Assembly (NCBI RefSeq): GCF_019649055.1
Contig: NW_026570275.1
Coordinates: forward strand, 868,001-932,000
DNA length: 64,000 nucleotides
Source: Paramacrobiotus metropolitanus
Taxonomy: Eukaryota; Tardigrada; Eutardigrada; Parachela; Macrobiotidae
Reading direction: 5' to 3'
The translations under genes and the position numbers were made by a program. Shown here one piece after another: positions 43,543-53,989 of the stretch; positions within the stretch are counted from its first letter, which is position 1, and each line of letters starts with the position of its first letter. Below the pieces are notes generated by a model. It was given only the letters and a program-made list of their open reading frames with translations. It was not told where the DNA came from and made no database searches.

Positions 43543-44114
43543 CAATGGAAGCCAAAATTCTCTTACATTCGGTCCGGGACCGAATGACCAATAAAAATAA
43601 ATGGCCAAGACCAAATGACCAATAAACAGAAAACGCGCAAGAATACGAATACTTGTTCCTGGCGTATTTCCCAACGAAAACCATCAAGCGATATCTCAAA
43701 CGAAAGACAAAAAAATTTCAAGAATTTTGATACCAAACGGGTCATCCTTCATGAGATCTAAGAGAAAATCGAGCCATTTAAGTTTGTCGTAGACAAAGCA
43801 CACGATTTCTGTGTGAAAACTGAAACCAAACCGCAGATGCAAATCCTATGCTATGTCTACCAGAAACTTTGGATGCCTGGATTATCTCTTAGATCTTATA
43901 AAGAACACCTTATTTGGTATCAAAATTCTTGAAATTTTTTCCTCATTCGTTTGAGATATTGGTCGAGGGTTTTCGTTGGGAAATGCGCAAGGTGCAAGTG
44001 TAAATGTGAGCAGGCCGATGGCCAGTCAAAAATTTGGCTGTCTGAGTACAGAAAACTGCTTGGTTGCGCGAGTTTTGTGATTACATAAGTGTAAGACAAT
44101 TTTGGCGTCCATTG
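43543..44114. mobile_element. 572-bp MITE with TA target duplication
   Basis: Terminal inverted repeats CAATGGAAGCCAAAATTCTC (left) and CAATGGACGCCAAAATTGTC (right, reverse complement) extend about 27 bp with three differences. TA flanks both sides (43541-43542 and 44115-44116). The interior is itself an inverted repeat: 43650-43790 matches the reverse complement of about 43870-44000 (shared TTTCAAGAATTTTGATACC and CCCAACGAAAACC). Block copy B has the uninterrupted site near 49112. There is no coding capacity; a Tc1/mariner-type enzyme probably moved it. Confidence 0.9.
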
Positions 44115-44455
44115 TATACCGGAAGTATTACAGAGTACTGCAGCACCAAGTTACGGTGAAAAAGTGGCACCGATTGTGCCAGTGTAGCTTAGAGTTCCGG
44201 TGCATTACCGAATAGCGAAAATTCTGCTGCACCGTGCGTTAAGGCAGCAGTACCGGGTTCGGGAAGTACTGTGTTTTGATTTTTATACTATCATAGTACC
44301 TATTACGGAGTTCCTGTCTGTACTAGCACCCTGCACGTGGAATAATTTTCGCCAGTATGAGCAGTACGGTACCGTATCCTGACAAAAGTAAAGCCGGTTG
44401 CGCTCAGCCAGAAGTCAACAGGTTGTACGTGGTTGCAGGCCGTTTATGGAAGTAC

Positions 44456-45060
44456 TTAGTGAGCGCAGTTGTACGGCCAGCAGGTAAGAAAATGTTGGGA
44501 TGTAGGAAAACCTAAAATCACGTTTTTATCCTGACCTAGTACAGGGAAAACGTTTATTGTAATTGATTCCGTCATTCCAAACAGCGTTACTGATGCTACT
44601 ACGCTCCCTAGAATGGAAACTAGGGTGCCGTCAATTACAATAATTTTTTGAGATACATTATTTAATGACAGTCCGCACTTATCTAGCACATACACAGAAC
44701 ACACCTTCATCCCTGAGCCGGTATCCAGCAAGGTTCAAGAATTGTAGTTAATGAGAGTTGCTTCTACGATCGGCAACTCGATCAGCGATTACAATTCTAA
44801 AATAATTACATTACCTCGCTCGTATCCAATAGAATTTAAAGGCCTGGGCGTACATACCGCGTTTATGGGTAGTTGAAAATTAGTTTGTGCATTTGGATTA
44901 TGATTGGTTGGTTGTTGGTGAGAACTCGTTTCCGCTCACATATTTTGGATATTAATTTGAGCATTTTGGCTACCACGGCACAGGTCCGTGGAGTAACCAT
45001 ACCTTTTTTGGAATTCACACAAGGGCGTGTTAGCTACTGACATCGAAAAATGGTTTAGGT
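44456..45060 (-). mobile_element. LTR-element gag-pol junction fossil, block copy A
   Basis: The minus strand carries a C-x-F-x-KRYGY-x-TDLC zinc-knuckle-like motif (about 44940) and then a protease start MLDTGSG with VILGFPTS at its end (44520-44731). It matches 49491-50123. It is a retroelement aspartic protease preceded by nucleocapsid. Only this part remains, old and broken; a non-LTR tail is inserted next to it. Confidence 0.6.
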
Positions 45061-45124
45061 TATGAGCGCTGTTTGAATTAAAAGAGGTGTGTTTCTTGTT
45101 TTGGGTAATATTATTAATATTAAC

Positions 45125-45316
45125 ATAAACGGTTCATTAATGATGTCGGCCAGCGTATCAAAGAACAAACAGGAGAAGCGCGCGCTGTTCAGTATTTTGG
45201 CAACGTATAGATGTGGGAATTTAGCGAGGAAACGCGGCTTCTGTCCTGGGGACGGTCGGATGTTCTCGAGAGATAAAAGAGTTATTTTTCTTGTTCTTAT
45301 TACTGGGTATTTAAAG
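45125..45316 (+). mobile_element. Short non-LTR tail inserted in the gag fossil (copy A)
   Basis: The plus strand reads DVGQRIKEQTGEARAVQY, after which the frame is lost. The matching segment in block copy B (50135-50298) reads on to VEIQRGNAASVLGT and a stop, the end of the endonuclease-bearing non-LTR family. This is a 5'-truncated insertion that predates the block duplication. Confidence 0.6.
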
Positions 45317-45900
45317 TGTGTACCAACAAATTTTTTGACAACTTTAACTTCGCACGCTTCAGGTAATTTAGCCGAAACAATCTTGTGAAAACTATCTGCA
45401 GTCATTTCTTTCGGTACGCGTTTAATTATCAGTTTATGTACGCGCTTACGAGTCTCACTCACCGTTATTCCCAAATCTTTTTTGTGCTTGTCCAATTCTG
45501 CTCGCGCGGCCTCTCTGTCATTCTCATTCCTGAACCGGATGACGATATTGTTATTCTGTGTACGACGAACATGCTCCATATTGAATCTCTCGCTGGCATT
45601 AGGAATGCACTGGGGCAGCTTTCTTTCGATTTCATCAACGACATCTTTTGCCTTGCTGGCATCGTGTGTAGGTTTTTACGCTGAGACAACAAGCGCATAG
45701 GTTTTTCCAGTTTTCAAGGCGGTTGACTGGATAGGAGGTCCATTCTTTCTGGCAGTGGATTTTTTTACTGGCGATTCGTCGATTATTGCTTTCAGGCTTT
45801 TATAAGTAGACGTTGTGCTCTTTGAAATCTCGTCCTTGAAGCTTTCCAAGAGTTCAGGAATAGTTCGTTGAGACAGTTTGGACGCCGATTTTGATCCCAT
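45316..45900 (-). pseudogene. LINE ORF1-like protein, decayed
   Basis: The minus-strand ATG at 45900 opens MGSKSASKLSQRTIPELLES then a charged helix and a basic linker (PVKKSTARKNGP). A stop at 45676-45678 interrupts it; the same frame then continues (DASKAKDVVDEIERKLPQC; NIVIRFRNENDREAARAELD; RVHKLIIKRVPKEMTADSFH). The last part has the alternating pattern of the RNA-recognition-like domain in LINE ORF1 proteins, which bind element RNA. It ends abruptly near 45316 where block A/B sequence begins, and no ORF2 follows. It has no counterpart in block copy B. Confidence 0.6.
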
Positions 45901-46249
45901 GTTGGTGGGGGTCGAAGTACAGCAGGCAAACGGCAGGGCAAAAGGTCACCGAGGCCGGCACTCAGCTTGACACACGTAAATAGCAACCCGGATACTAGTC
46001 TTCGCAGTCAAAAAATATTCAGAAAATAAGATCCGCACTTGAACTGAGCAAGCGAAGACTGGTCAGTTCAAGTGCGAAGGCGATTGATCTTCGCACTACT
46101 TAGAAGGCGATTGGCCGGCCGGCTGAGGGTTTTTGCAATCCACAGCCGATCCGAATCCGGAAGTTTAAGCCGGCTGGGAGCTTCAGCCGCGATAAGTAAA
46201 CCCTAATGTACGCAGTAGCCTGGAGGAAATTACCAACGTAAAAATTACC
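45901..46249. other. Spacer between block copies, with a 14-bp inverted repeat
   Basis: CGCACTTGAACTGA (46034-46047) and TCAGTTCAAGTGCG (46063-46076) form a perfect 14-bp stem with a 15-nt loop. The part next to 45900 is probably the 5' leader of the LINE ORF1 copy. Confidence 0.5.
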
Positions 46250-47245
46250 GATGAAATCTGGGAACAGTCATACTTGCCTGTGAGAGTGGGCGGTTTGGGC
46301 ATCCGGAGCACTAAACGGCTAGCACCTTCGGCATTCCTTGCCTCGGTCAACTTCCTGCGCTCGCTGGTTACACAAATGGCCGACTTGAACAGTGATTCCT
46401 ATACGGAATGCGCTGAGGAAGCATGGTAGTCATTGGGGTAGGCGGATCTCCCTGAAGAGAATTTGTGTGCATCACAGCGTGCTTGGACATACCGGGCGTT
46501 CTCCTCCAAAAAGAAGAAGTGTTCCGTCAAACAAACTCCGATAACCAGAAAGCCCGGCTGACAGGTGTGTCCCATCCTGGACTGTGGCTTAACGCGGTCC
46601 CAGTGGCATGACTCGGCACCTTGCTGTCAAATACCGAAGTTAGAATCTCGACTGCGCAGCGCATTGGCGCTACACTGTATGTCGAACACCGGTGCAAACG
46701 CAGCATCGTTGACGTGTGGGGATATCTCGGATTGGTATGTAAGAGTCTTAAAGCGAAGATTTCCCGTCACAATGAAGTCGGAGACAGTCTTGTGACCGCA
46801 GGTGTCCCGGCGAAACTGGAGCCGCGCGGTACTTACTACTTCACATACAACAGAACGTCGCCCGGACGGCTGCACGACTTTTACTTGGAAACGCGGACTG
46901 TGTCTCGCATGGGACGTAACTTGTGTAGATACGATCGCACCGTCGCATGTTAAAGCCACTTCCACCACAGCGGGAGCGGGCAGGGGAAAAGAAATCCAGA
47001 TTGTACTCCTATTTAGTCGGCCGCTACCTTTTCGTTGCGATCGCTTTAGAGACGATGGGCACGTGGGGTCCGTCAGCGATCGCATTCGTTAAATAACTGG
47101 GAAGAAGACTGCAACAACACACCGAAGTACTACGTTCGCAAGAATTTCTACGACAGCGCTTGTCTGTAGAAATTCAACGAGGAAATGCGGCGTCAGTGCT
47201 AGGCTCGATGGAAGGGCTGGACAAACTAAACGAAATTTTTATGTT
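46250..47245 (+). mobile_element. Non-LTR retrotransposon 3' region (block copy B)
   Basis: It reads the reverse-transcriptase tail (SYLPVRVGGLGIRST), the finger region, ISRHNEVGDS, GVPAKLEPRG, a WDVTCVDT-equivalent (46907-46935) and the terminal LSVEIQRGNAASVLGS before a stop near 47245. It keeps the endonuclease part missing from copy A at 39.7 kb. It carries several frame changes. DNA identity with the copy at 41.5-42.3 kb is high over the endonuclease, so these are members of one family. Confidence 0.8.
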
Positions 47246-49490
47246 GTAGTTTATTTCTAATAATTTGAGTATTGCATTTTGATTTAACCAGTTAAGTTCA
47301 GTGTCTGTGTTTTAGACGCCATTCATCCTCCTTGTGGTTTTTGCCGGCATCCCATCATTTCTGGAACCACCAGGCCTATACTGCGACACTCTGAAACGAC
47401 CGGACGGAATGACTTCGGTCCCCTATAACCAATGCGAAGCTTAGATTCGGGATGTCACCTGCGCGGACGACACGGCCACTTCACCGGACACCACGCCCAC
47501 TTCTACATCGCCAAGGCGACTATGGATTTAAGCCGGCCGTTAGCCGAAAGGTCAGCCGTTAATCAGGTGGCTGCATATTCCAGAGGTAGTCTGAAAATTA
47601 GCATTACGATTTTGTAATTTCTTAATTTGGCTGTTATAAATATTTGAAACGATGGTAGCAGCAAGATCTTAAGCAATCCAAGCCAGATCGAACTTCAGAT
47701 CGAACTTCATTGTCTACAGATCGAACTCTAAGCAATGCAATCTAAGCAATGCTTTGTCGTACCCGCACGTACTACTTAATGTGAATTTTTCAAACTGCTT
47801 GTTCAGGCAGTTCATAAGCCTGTAAACAGTGGACCGACTGAACGCAAGAGCCGTCCCTACAGCGCTCGTCTAGCACGCTGTACGAAAAAGTGCGGAATTT
47901 ACTTGGCACCACAGTACATGCAGTTCTAAGGAGACTGGTATACTTTGCCAAAGAGTACGCGCTGACTACTGACCTAGAAATTATGAAGCAGGCAAAAGTG
48001 CAGAGAGGCCAAGCAAGCAGAGCAAGCGTGACAGAGCAAACAGAGAGAGAGAGAGAGAGAGACATTTTCAAAATGCTGGTAAGAGTTCAGAGAAAATTGC
48101 AATAATCCGAAGACTGAATGCGGATGTGGTCTCGTCGATGAAGACACGCTTTTCAATCTCAACAAGAACAGCTTTCATCCGCGTTGACCTGTTCATTTGG
48201 TTGTGTCTACAGATCAAACTTCAGCGTGATAGATATGCGGACGCATTACTGGCTGAAATTTCATTCCCTATAATATTTTTGCATTTCTTTTCTTATCCAG
48301 GAAAGTACCGTGGACTGTGGAGTATTGTTTTATTGGCGACGAGTAAATCGCTTTTCCGCTTTGATTTTCCTTTGCACGGGTTATAGATGGGGTCGGATGA
48401 AATCTGGTAGGATTGCGTGATCAACCTTATTTTTTTATAGCTTGCAAGGGAATGCCGGTAAGTCTTGATAAGTTTTCATCTAAAGCCTAAAGGTGACGAG
48501 CGTTAGTTTATACCCTGGCGCCCAACGGCTCAGAAATCGCATATTTAAGCCAGAAACTCCCTTTAACAGCACAAAACTTATGCCCTGCGTGACGGGTTGC
48601 GTCGGCTCCAAGCGCTAATTGGCGGCCTATGATACCTTACAATTACTACAATGCTGAAGACCTGTAGTCCGTCAGCAATCGGTATAATAGTATAAGGGGA
48701 AAAATCCTTCGTTCTTTCCCTGCTCTGCTGCCGTCATCCGGCTGGAGTTTGATGTTTTGGCTAAACATGGCGCATATACTGTGCTAAATTTAACCAGATG
48801 TACTACGGTAACGTCACACTTCGGCCTGGTTACGGCCGCAGTTTCGTGAATTGGTTCGACATAAATGGTTTTCTCCCTAAATTAGTTCTTTCTCTCAATA
48901 TTCTGGGGTAAGAGGGATACATTTCCCATGCTCTGTAAATATATAGTTCGACCTACAATTGGTTCAATGCTATTGTGGTAGCGGTTACCCGAAGTACTGT
49001 AAAACCCTTAATATTATGATAGCGATTTCCCGACGCATTGTGTCCGAGAACTATTACACTTGAATTACCGCGAAGTACCATATTACTGGGTTTCGCACTA
49101 CAAAAGCCTCATAAACCGGAAGTATTACAGAGTACTGTAGCACCAAGTTACGGTGAAACAGTGGCACCGATTGTACCAGTATAGCTTAGAGTTCCGGTGC
49201 TAGAGCATTACCGAATAGCGAAAATTCTGCTGCACCGTGCGTTAAGGCAGCAGTACCGGGTTCGGGAAGTACTGTGTTTTTGATTTTTATACTATCATGG
49301 TACCTATTACGGAGTTCCTGTACTAGCACCCTGCACGTGGAAAAATTTTCGCCAGTATGAGCAGTACGGTACCGTATCCAGACAAAAGTAAAGCCGGTTG
49401 CGCTCAGCCAGAAGTCAGCAGGTTGTACGTTTTTTCAGGCCGTTTATTCAAGTAGTGAACGCAGTTGTACGGCCAGTAGGCAAGAAAATG

Positions 49491-50700
49491 TTAGGATGTA
49501 GGAAAACCTAAAATCACGTCTTTATCCTGACCCAGTATAGGGAAAACGTTCATTGTAATTGATTCCGTTATTCCAAACAGCGTTACTGATGCTACTACGA
49601 TCCCTAGAATGGAAACTAGGGTGCCGTCAATTACAATTATTTTTTGAGATACATTATTTAATAACAGTCCGCACTTATCTCGCACATGCATAGAACACAC
49701 CTTCCTCCCTGAGCCGGTATCCAGCAAGGTTCAGGAATTACAGTTATTAAGAGTTGCTTCTACGATCGGCAACACGATCTGCGGTTACAATTCTGAAATC
49801 ATTACATTACCTTGCTCGTATTCCATAGAATTTAAAGGCCTGGGCGTACATACCGCGTTTGTGAGTAGTTGAAAATTAGTTTGTGCATTTGGGTTATGAT
49901 TGGTCGGTTGTTGATGAGAACTCGTTTCCGCTCACATAGTTTAAGTGTTCATTTGAGCATTCTGGCGCCCACGGCACAGGTCCGTGTAGTGACCATACCT
50001 TTTGTGGAATTCACAGAAGAGTGTGTTAGCTACTGACATCGAAAAATGGTTTAGGTTATGAGCGCTGTTTGAATTAAAAGAGGTGTGTTTCTTGCTTGGG
50101 TTAATATTATTAATATTAACCAAAACGGTTCATCAATGAAGTCGGCCGGCGTATCAAAGACCAAACAGGAGAAGCGCGCGCTGTTCAGTATTTGTGGCAA
50201 CGTATAGGTGTGGAAATTCAGCGCGGAAACGCGGCTTCTGTCCTGGGGACGGTCGGGTGTTCTCGAGAGATAAAAGAGTTACTTTTCTTGTTCTGATTAC
50301 TGGGTATTTAAAGTTTGAATGTAAATGGTATTGGCTTATACAAGTTGATAATAAAGAATCATATTTCGATTAATAATAATGTTGCTGTATCAGCTGGTGT
50401 GACCCGGCAGGTTGCACTTATAGCAGGTAGCGTTATTAGGATTATTATAGTTATTGCACTTAGTATAGTTATTATTATTATAGTTGCTGTTGGCTTATGA
50501 AAACTGTCTACTTTTGGTACGACACTGGTTCCCGGAGTGCCGGAATCGTCCGCAAAATGAACGCTGCTTTCTGTTAAACGGTCGCTTGAGCGAGTGGACG
50601 CCAGTGACAGTTGTTAAGATAATGACCAGATGTGCGACAATATGTGCAGTATTTAGCATGAGCATTGCCTGGACCTGAGCTATAATAGGAAGAGCGCCTG
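49491..50700 (-). mobile_element. LTR-element gag nucleocapsid and protease fossil, block copy B
   Basis: In minus-strand order: zinc-knuckle-like motifs CTYCRTSGHYLNNC (about 50620), CYKCNLPGHTS (about 50425) and, past an inserted non-LTR tail, FCEFHKRYGHYTDLC (about 50000). A protease follows with MLDTGSG (49727) and VILGFPTS (about 49500). Nucleocapsid binds RNA and the protease matures the polyprotein. Old, broken and without reverse transcriptase. Confidence 0.6.
50135..50298 (+). mobile_element. Short non-LTR tail inserted in the gag fossil (copy B)
   Basis: The plus frame reads EVGRRIKDQTGEARAVQYLW then VEIQRGNAASVLGT then IKELLFLF and a stop, matching the C-terminus of the endonuclease-bearing family (LRQRLSIEIQRGNAASVLGT). 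The retroelement fossil continues on both sides on the opposite strand, so this is a nested 5'-truncated insertion. Confidence 0.7.
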
Positions 50701-50759
50701 CGACTTGCTACAGTTGTCGGCTTGTATCACTGAGCGGTTTGCGCACGGGGTCCTTTCCG

Positions 50760-52360
50760 TCAACCCGGGACACCAGTTACATCTCTGAAAAATTTTCTGA
50801 TCTTCTGAATTCCTTCGAGATGTACTTTGGAAGATAGGACATTAGAAGCCGAACCTGTGGAATTATACGGAGCCATTAACTCGTCATTTCGCGCTGGAAC
50901 ATATCGCTGATATCCTTTGGCATCCTTTAATACAACGGGTCCGATTCTCTCACTCCTCGGAAATCGCAAACGACGAACGAGTACTCCGGATTTATAGTAA
51001 ATTAAACAATGACACCTGCATTTTGTTTGTCTTTGGACCGAATTCAAAAGCGTATGAAGATCTTTTTTTGAATATTTGACATTTATGAGGAGTATTGCTC
51101 AAGGATGGAGATAAAGGTCTTTAATAATAAGCGATACATCATTTATTTCCGTAATAAGTTTTTCAAAATATCTGCTGATTTTTGTTAACTTCTCGCTTCG
51201 ACCTTCCATTGATTCCGCGGAAGGGGCATTTTTGATGAAACCATAAAGGCGCATTTTTGATGAAACCAGGAAGGCGAAGAACCGCGGTGGTTTTCCCCGT
51301 ACCTTCCCCAGTAGTCTTTATTTCAAAAACGTTCTGGAGAACCATTTTAAAAATAGCTTAGTCTTCTGAAAAAACCAGGCAACAGGAATCGGGTTTTTGT
51401 TAAGATTCACCCCTCTCTGCGATATTGGTATCCACGGTAGAGCTGCATTTTCCGGTTTCGATCAATGCGTGAAGCTGTTGCTGATTAACAATGGCACATA
51501 ACTCATGCCTTCTCGTCCACCACAACTGCCGGGATCCTCTTAAAGTGGCACCAAAGTATATAACGCTTCGGCATAGACACTGCACTGAATCCTCATCTTT
51601 GCGGAGCTCCTTCAGATAGTTCATCGTAATTGGCTTGTTCTGGTCTCCGCTAACGCGCAGATACAAGCTGCATTGATTCAGAGTCGTCCAACGAGTAACG
51701 CTATGAAACGCAAAATAACGAAACCTGTTATGTTTTGCAAATCTACCTCCTTTGTGTCGCATCAGGTGTTGAGAATAATCTTGGGGTGCAACGGTGCGTT
51801 GTCCAGTGTCTCGACAGTCGGCATCACCGTGAGGAAACAGTGCCGGAAAAGCTTTAACAGTATAACCAACTGATGTTAATTCGTTGATTTTTTTGTTTCC
51901 AAAATCAGCTAATCCACGCTAACGTTTAGACGAATATATCACGTAAATGATCTTCAGTGACGTCTTAGGTTTCTTAGCTCATTCCGATGGAACTATTTTG
52001 AAACATTTATACCTGGGCGTCTTGTGCCCTGCATAATTGAACAGTCTTGAGCAATTAAGTTGTTTGAGTTCTTCGATGTCCGTGAGATCCCGAAGCTGTA
52101 ATGGTACTTCGGGACCTACAACAATTGCCTCGCTCTACTCAGAAATTTTCACCCCAAACGCATTTTGCTTACCGGGATCCATGTTGTTATCTTTTAAAAA
52201 TTTCCGACAGGAATCTTTATCACTGCTGCATCGGTAGCATACCTTTGTTCATTATTTTAATTTCAGGGAAGGAATCGTTGCAACAAGAGCACCAGTGCTC
52301 TTGTTGCAACGGTGCCCGAAATTGCTTCGGATTTGATACAGAGTACCTTCTCCTATAATT
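50760..52360 (-). mobile_element. Helitron RepHel remains (N-terminal half)
   Basis: Motifs in minus-strand order: CYRCSSDKD (about 52239) and NNMDPG (52188 to 52171), then VPLQLRDLTDIEEL; next MNYLKELRKDEDSV and LRGSRQLWWTRRHELCAIV (51400-51762); then KCRCHCLIYYKSG and ARNDELMAPYN (50760-51047). NNMDPG...L..LT.IEE, RGS..YW...R.EL.A and C-R...RND...YN are the successive landmarks of the Helitron helicase-like N-terminal region. The Rep (HUH) and Pif1 helicase parts are not seen downstream. Several stops and frame changes are present. The protein would start rolling-circle transposition. Confidence 0.75.
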
Positions 52361-53989
52361 CCAGCATCTTTGAGCGTTAGAATGTTGAAGGGCTTGCTGG
52401 GATACTGCACGTTCCAGGTTTGAAGTTGCGTTAATTATGTTAGCGGCTGCGTGTGACCAGGATTCCCGGGCTGCCTTGCCGTATTTCGTAGCACTCTCTC
52501 GTTAGAGAACCTCGTTGAAGTGGACGTTTCCGGAGGCGAAGAGGGCACTGAATTAGATATGTCAATCGAAGTGGAGAATTTAGTGAAAAGTTGTCACAAA
52601 TTTCGAGTCAACAAAATCAGACTTTGCAGTTTGCAGACTGCGATACCAGAACTGGAAATTTTGACCCTTTCTTGTGCCTTGTACGAATGTATCCCCGGTT
52701 TCGCTTAGTCGGAACGTGAATATCCAGCATAGTACACAAATTCCCGCTCAACTACGAGAGGTATATCAATTTAAAAAAGAATTACAGTATCACTGGCACA
52801 AGTAAAAGCTGCTTATATTATAAAAGGTTCCAAATTATGCAATAAAGAACTTTAGCTGCAGATAACAAGATGCATATTTTATTGCCCATGAACGCTGTGT
52901 ATTTGTGTCACCAAAATAAAAAAACTTTATGCAGAACTTAAAGTATACAACCAAGAAGCTTGCAACTTACCTAAGCTCAGCGTTTGGAAAATGTGCCCAA
53001 GTCAAAAAGTTTCGCGGAAGGGAAAACTGTTCCCAGCGGCAACTGAAACTGTAGATCTTTACTATACAGCCAGCTGGCAAGTTCGACATGTTGCGATTCG
53101 CGGCGAGAAATCATTTCGTTGCTAAACGGCAACCCGGGTTGAAACCCATGGTTTTTGAACGAAACGTTTACGGCAAAAGCGTTGCAAAAAAAATCATCTC
53201 GCAAAACGGCAAAGAAACCAGAAGCAAAGACGCGCTTGGCTTGCCTGCTTTCCTAGTTTTTGTATTGGCTTGTACCACTAATAATGGCGTTCACCGGAAT
53301 TTTGATAGTACTTGTTAATCAGCATTCAGGAGTGAATACGTGTGGCTATGGACGTTTTCCATAAAATTCCATACAATTCAGAAAGCGTAAAATGCAGTAA
53401 GTTTCGGGCTCTGGACCTCCGCGAATAATTTTTCAGGTAAATTTGCCATAACTATACCGTCCGAGGCGGCAATGTACGTTAACGCGTTACTCGAGCTTCA
53501 GGCGGAATTAAAATCTGGTCGTAGTTTAGTCGGTTGTGTTTGCACTACCATTCTATTGTAATTAGAAAACTTGTCGACTGGTTTGTAATGCAAAAGGATT
53601 ACAGGTAGGATTTGTAAAAGGGAAAAGGATTTGCATGGGCTTACAGAAGATGAAGTAGTGTACGACGGGTAGTTTTCTGTAGTGCCGGAAACGTTATGAC
53701 GAAGTTGCTGTGCTACCTAACCGACATAAAACCGCGAATTCAAGGGTAAACATCCAGGAGGTGGATCTTCCGCTCACCATGGAGGCAATTTGACTCTCGA
53801 TTGCGCAAGCATACAGAAAAGCATTTGCTGACAACTTCCACGATTGACTGACAGCCTGTTTCTGTTTCGTCAACTTGTCAAGAAATATGCTATTAAAGCA
53901 AAGTATAATGACCATGCTCTTAAAAAACTTGCTTATCCAACTACCGGATTGCTGGCTGTCTGGATCAAATAAAGAAGACTCTATGACGT
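52361..53989. other. No gene recognised
   Basis: Short frames without motifs, some basic. Nothing else seen. Confidence 0.5.

Larger units (their letters stand above)
39150..45318. repeat. Composite block, copy A of a large duplication
   Basis: It matches 46250-50310 in order and orientation: non-LTR tail, a 39692-39830 segment (47318-47460 in B), 40210-40635 (47515-47930), 42345-43540 (47935-49113), 44117-45318 (49114-50310). Relative to B, copy A lacks the endonuclease part but has an extra 1.7 kb (about 40640-42340, with Helitron ends and another non-LTR tail) and a 572-bp MITE. The two copies differ at many positions, so the duplication is not recent. Confidence 0.85.
46250..50310. repeat. 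Composite block, copy B of a large duplication
   Basis: The partner of 39150-45318. It lacks the 1.7-kb insertion and the MITE present in A, so it shows the pre-insertion arrangement (join near 47930 and empty site near 49112). Both copies contain a (GA)n run (48040-48062 here, 42467-42489 in A). Confidence 0.85.

Noticed and set aside
45089-45684. Plus-strand frames of 99 codons
   Set aside because: They are antisense to the LINE ORF1-like frame, which has the better protein pattern.
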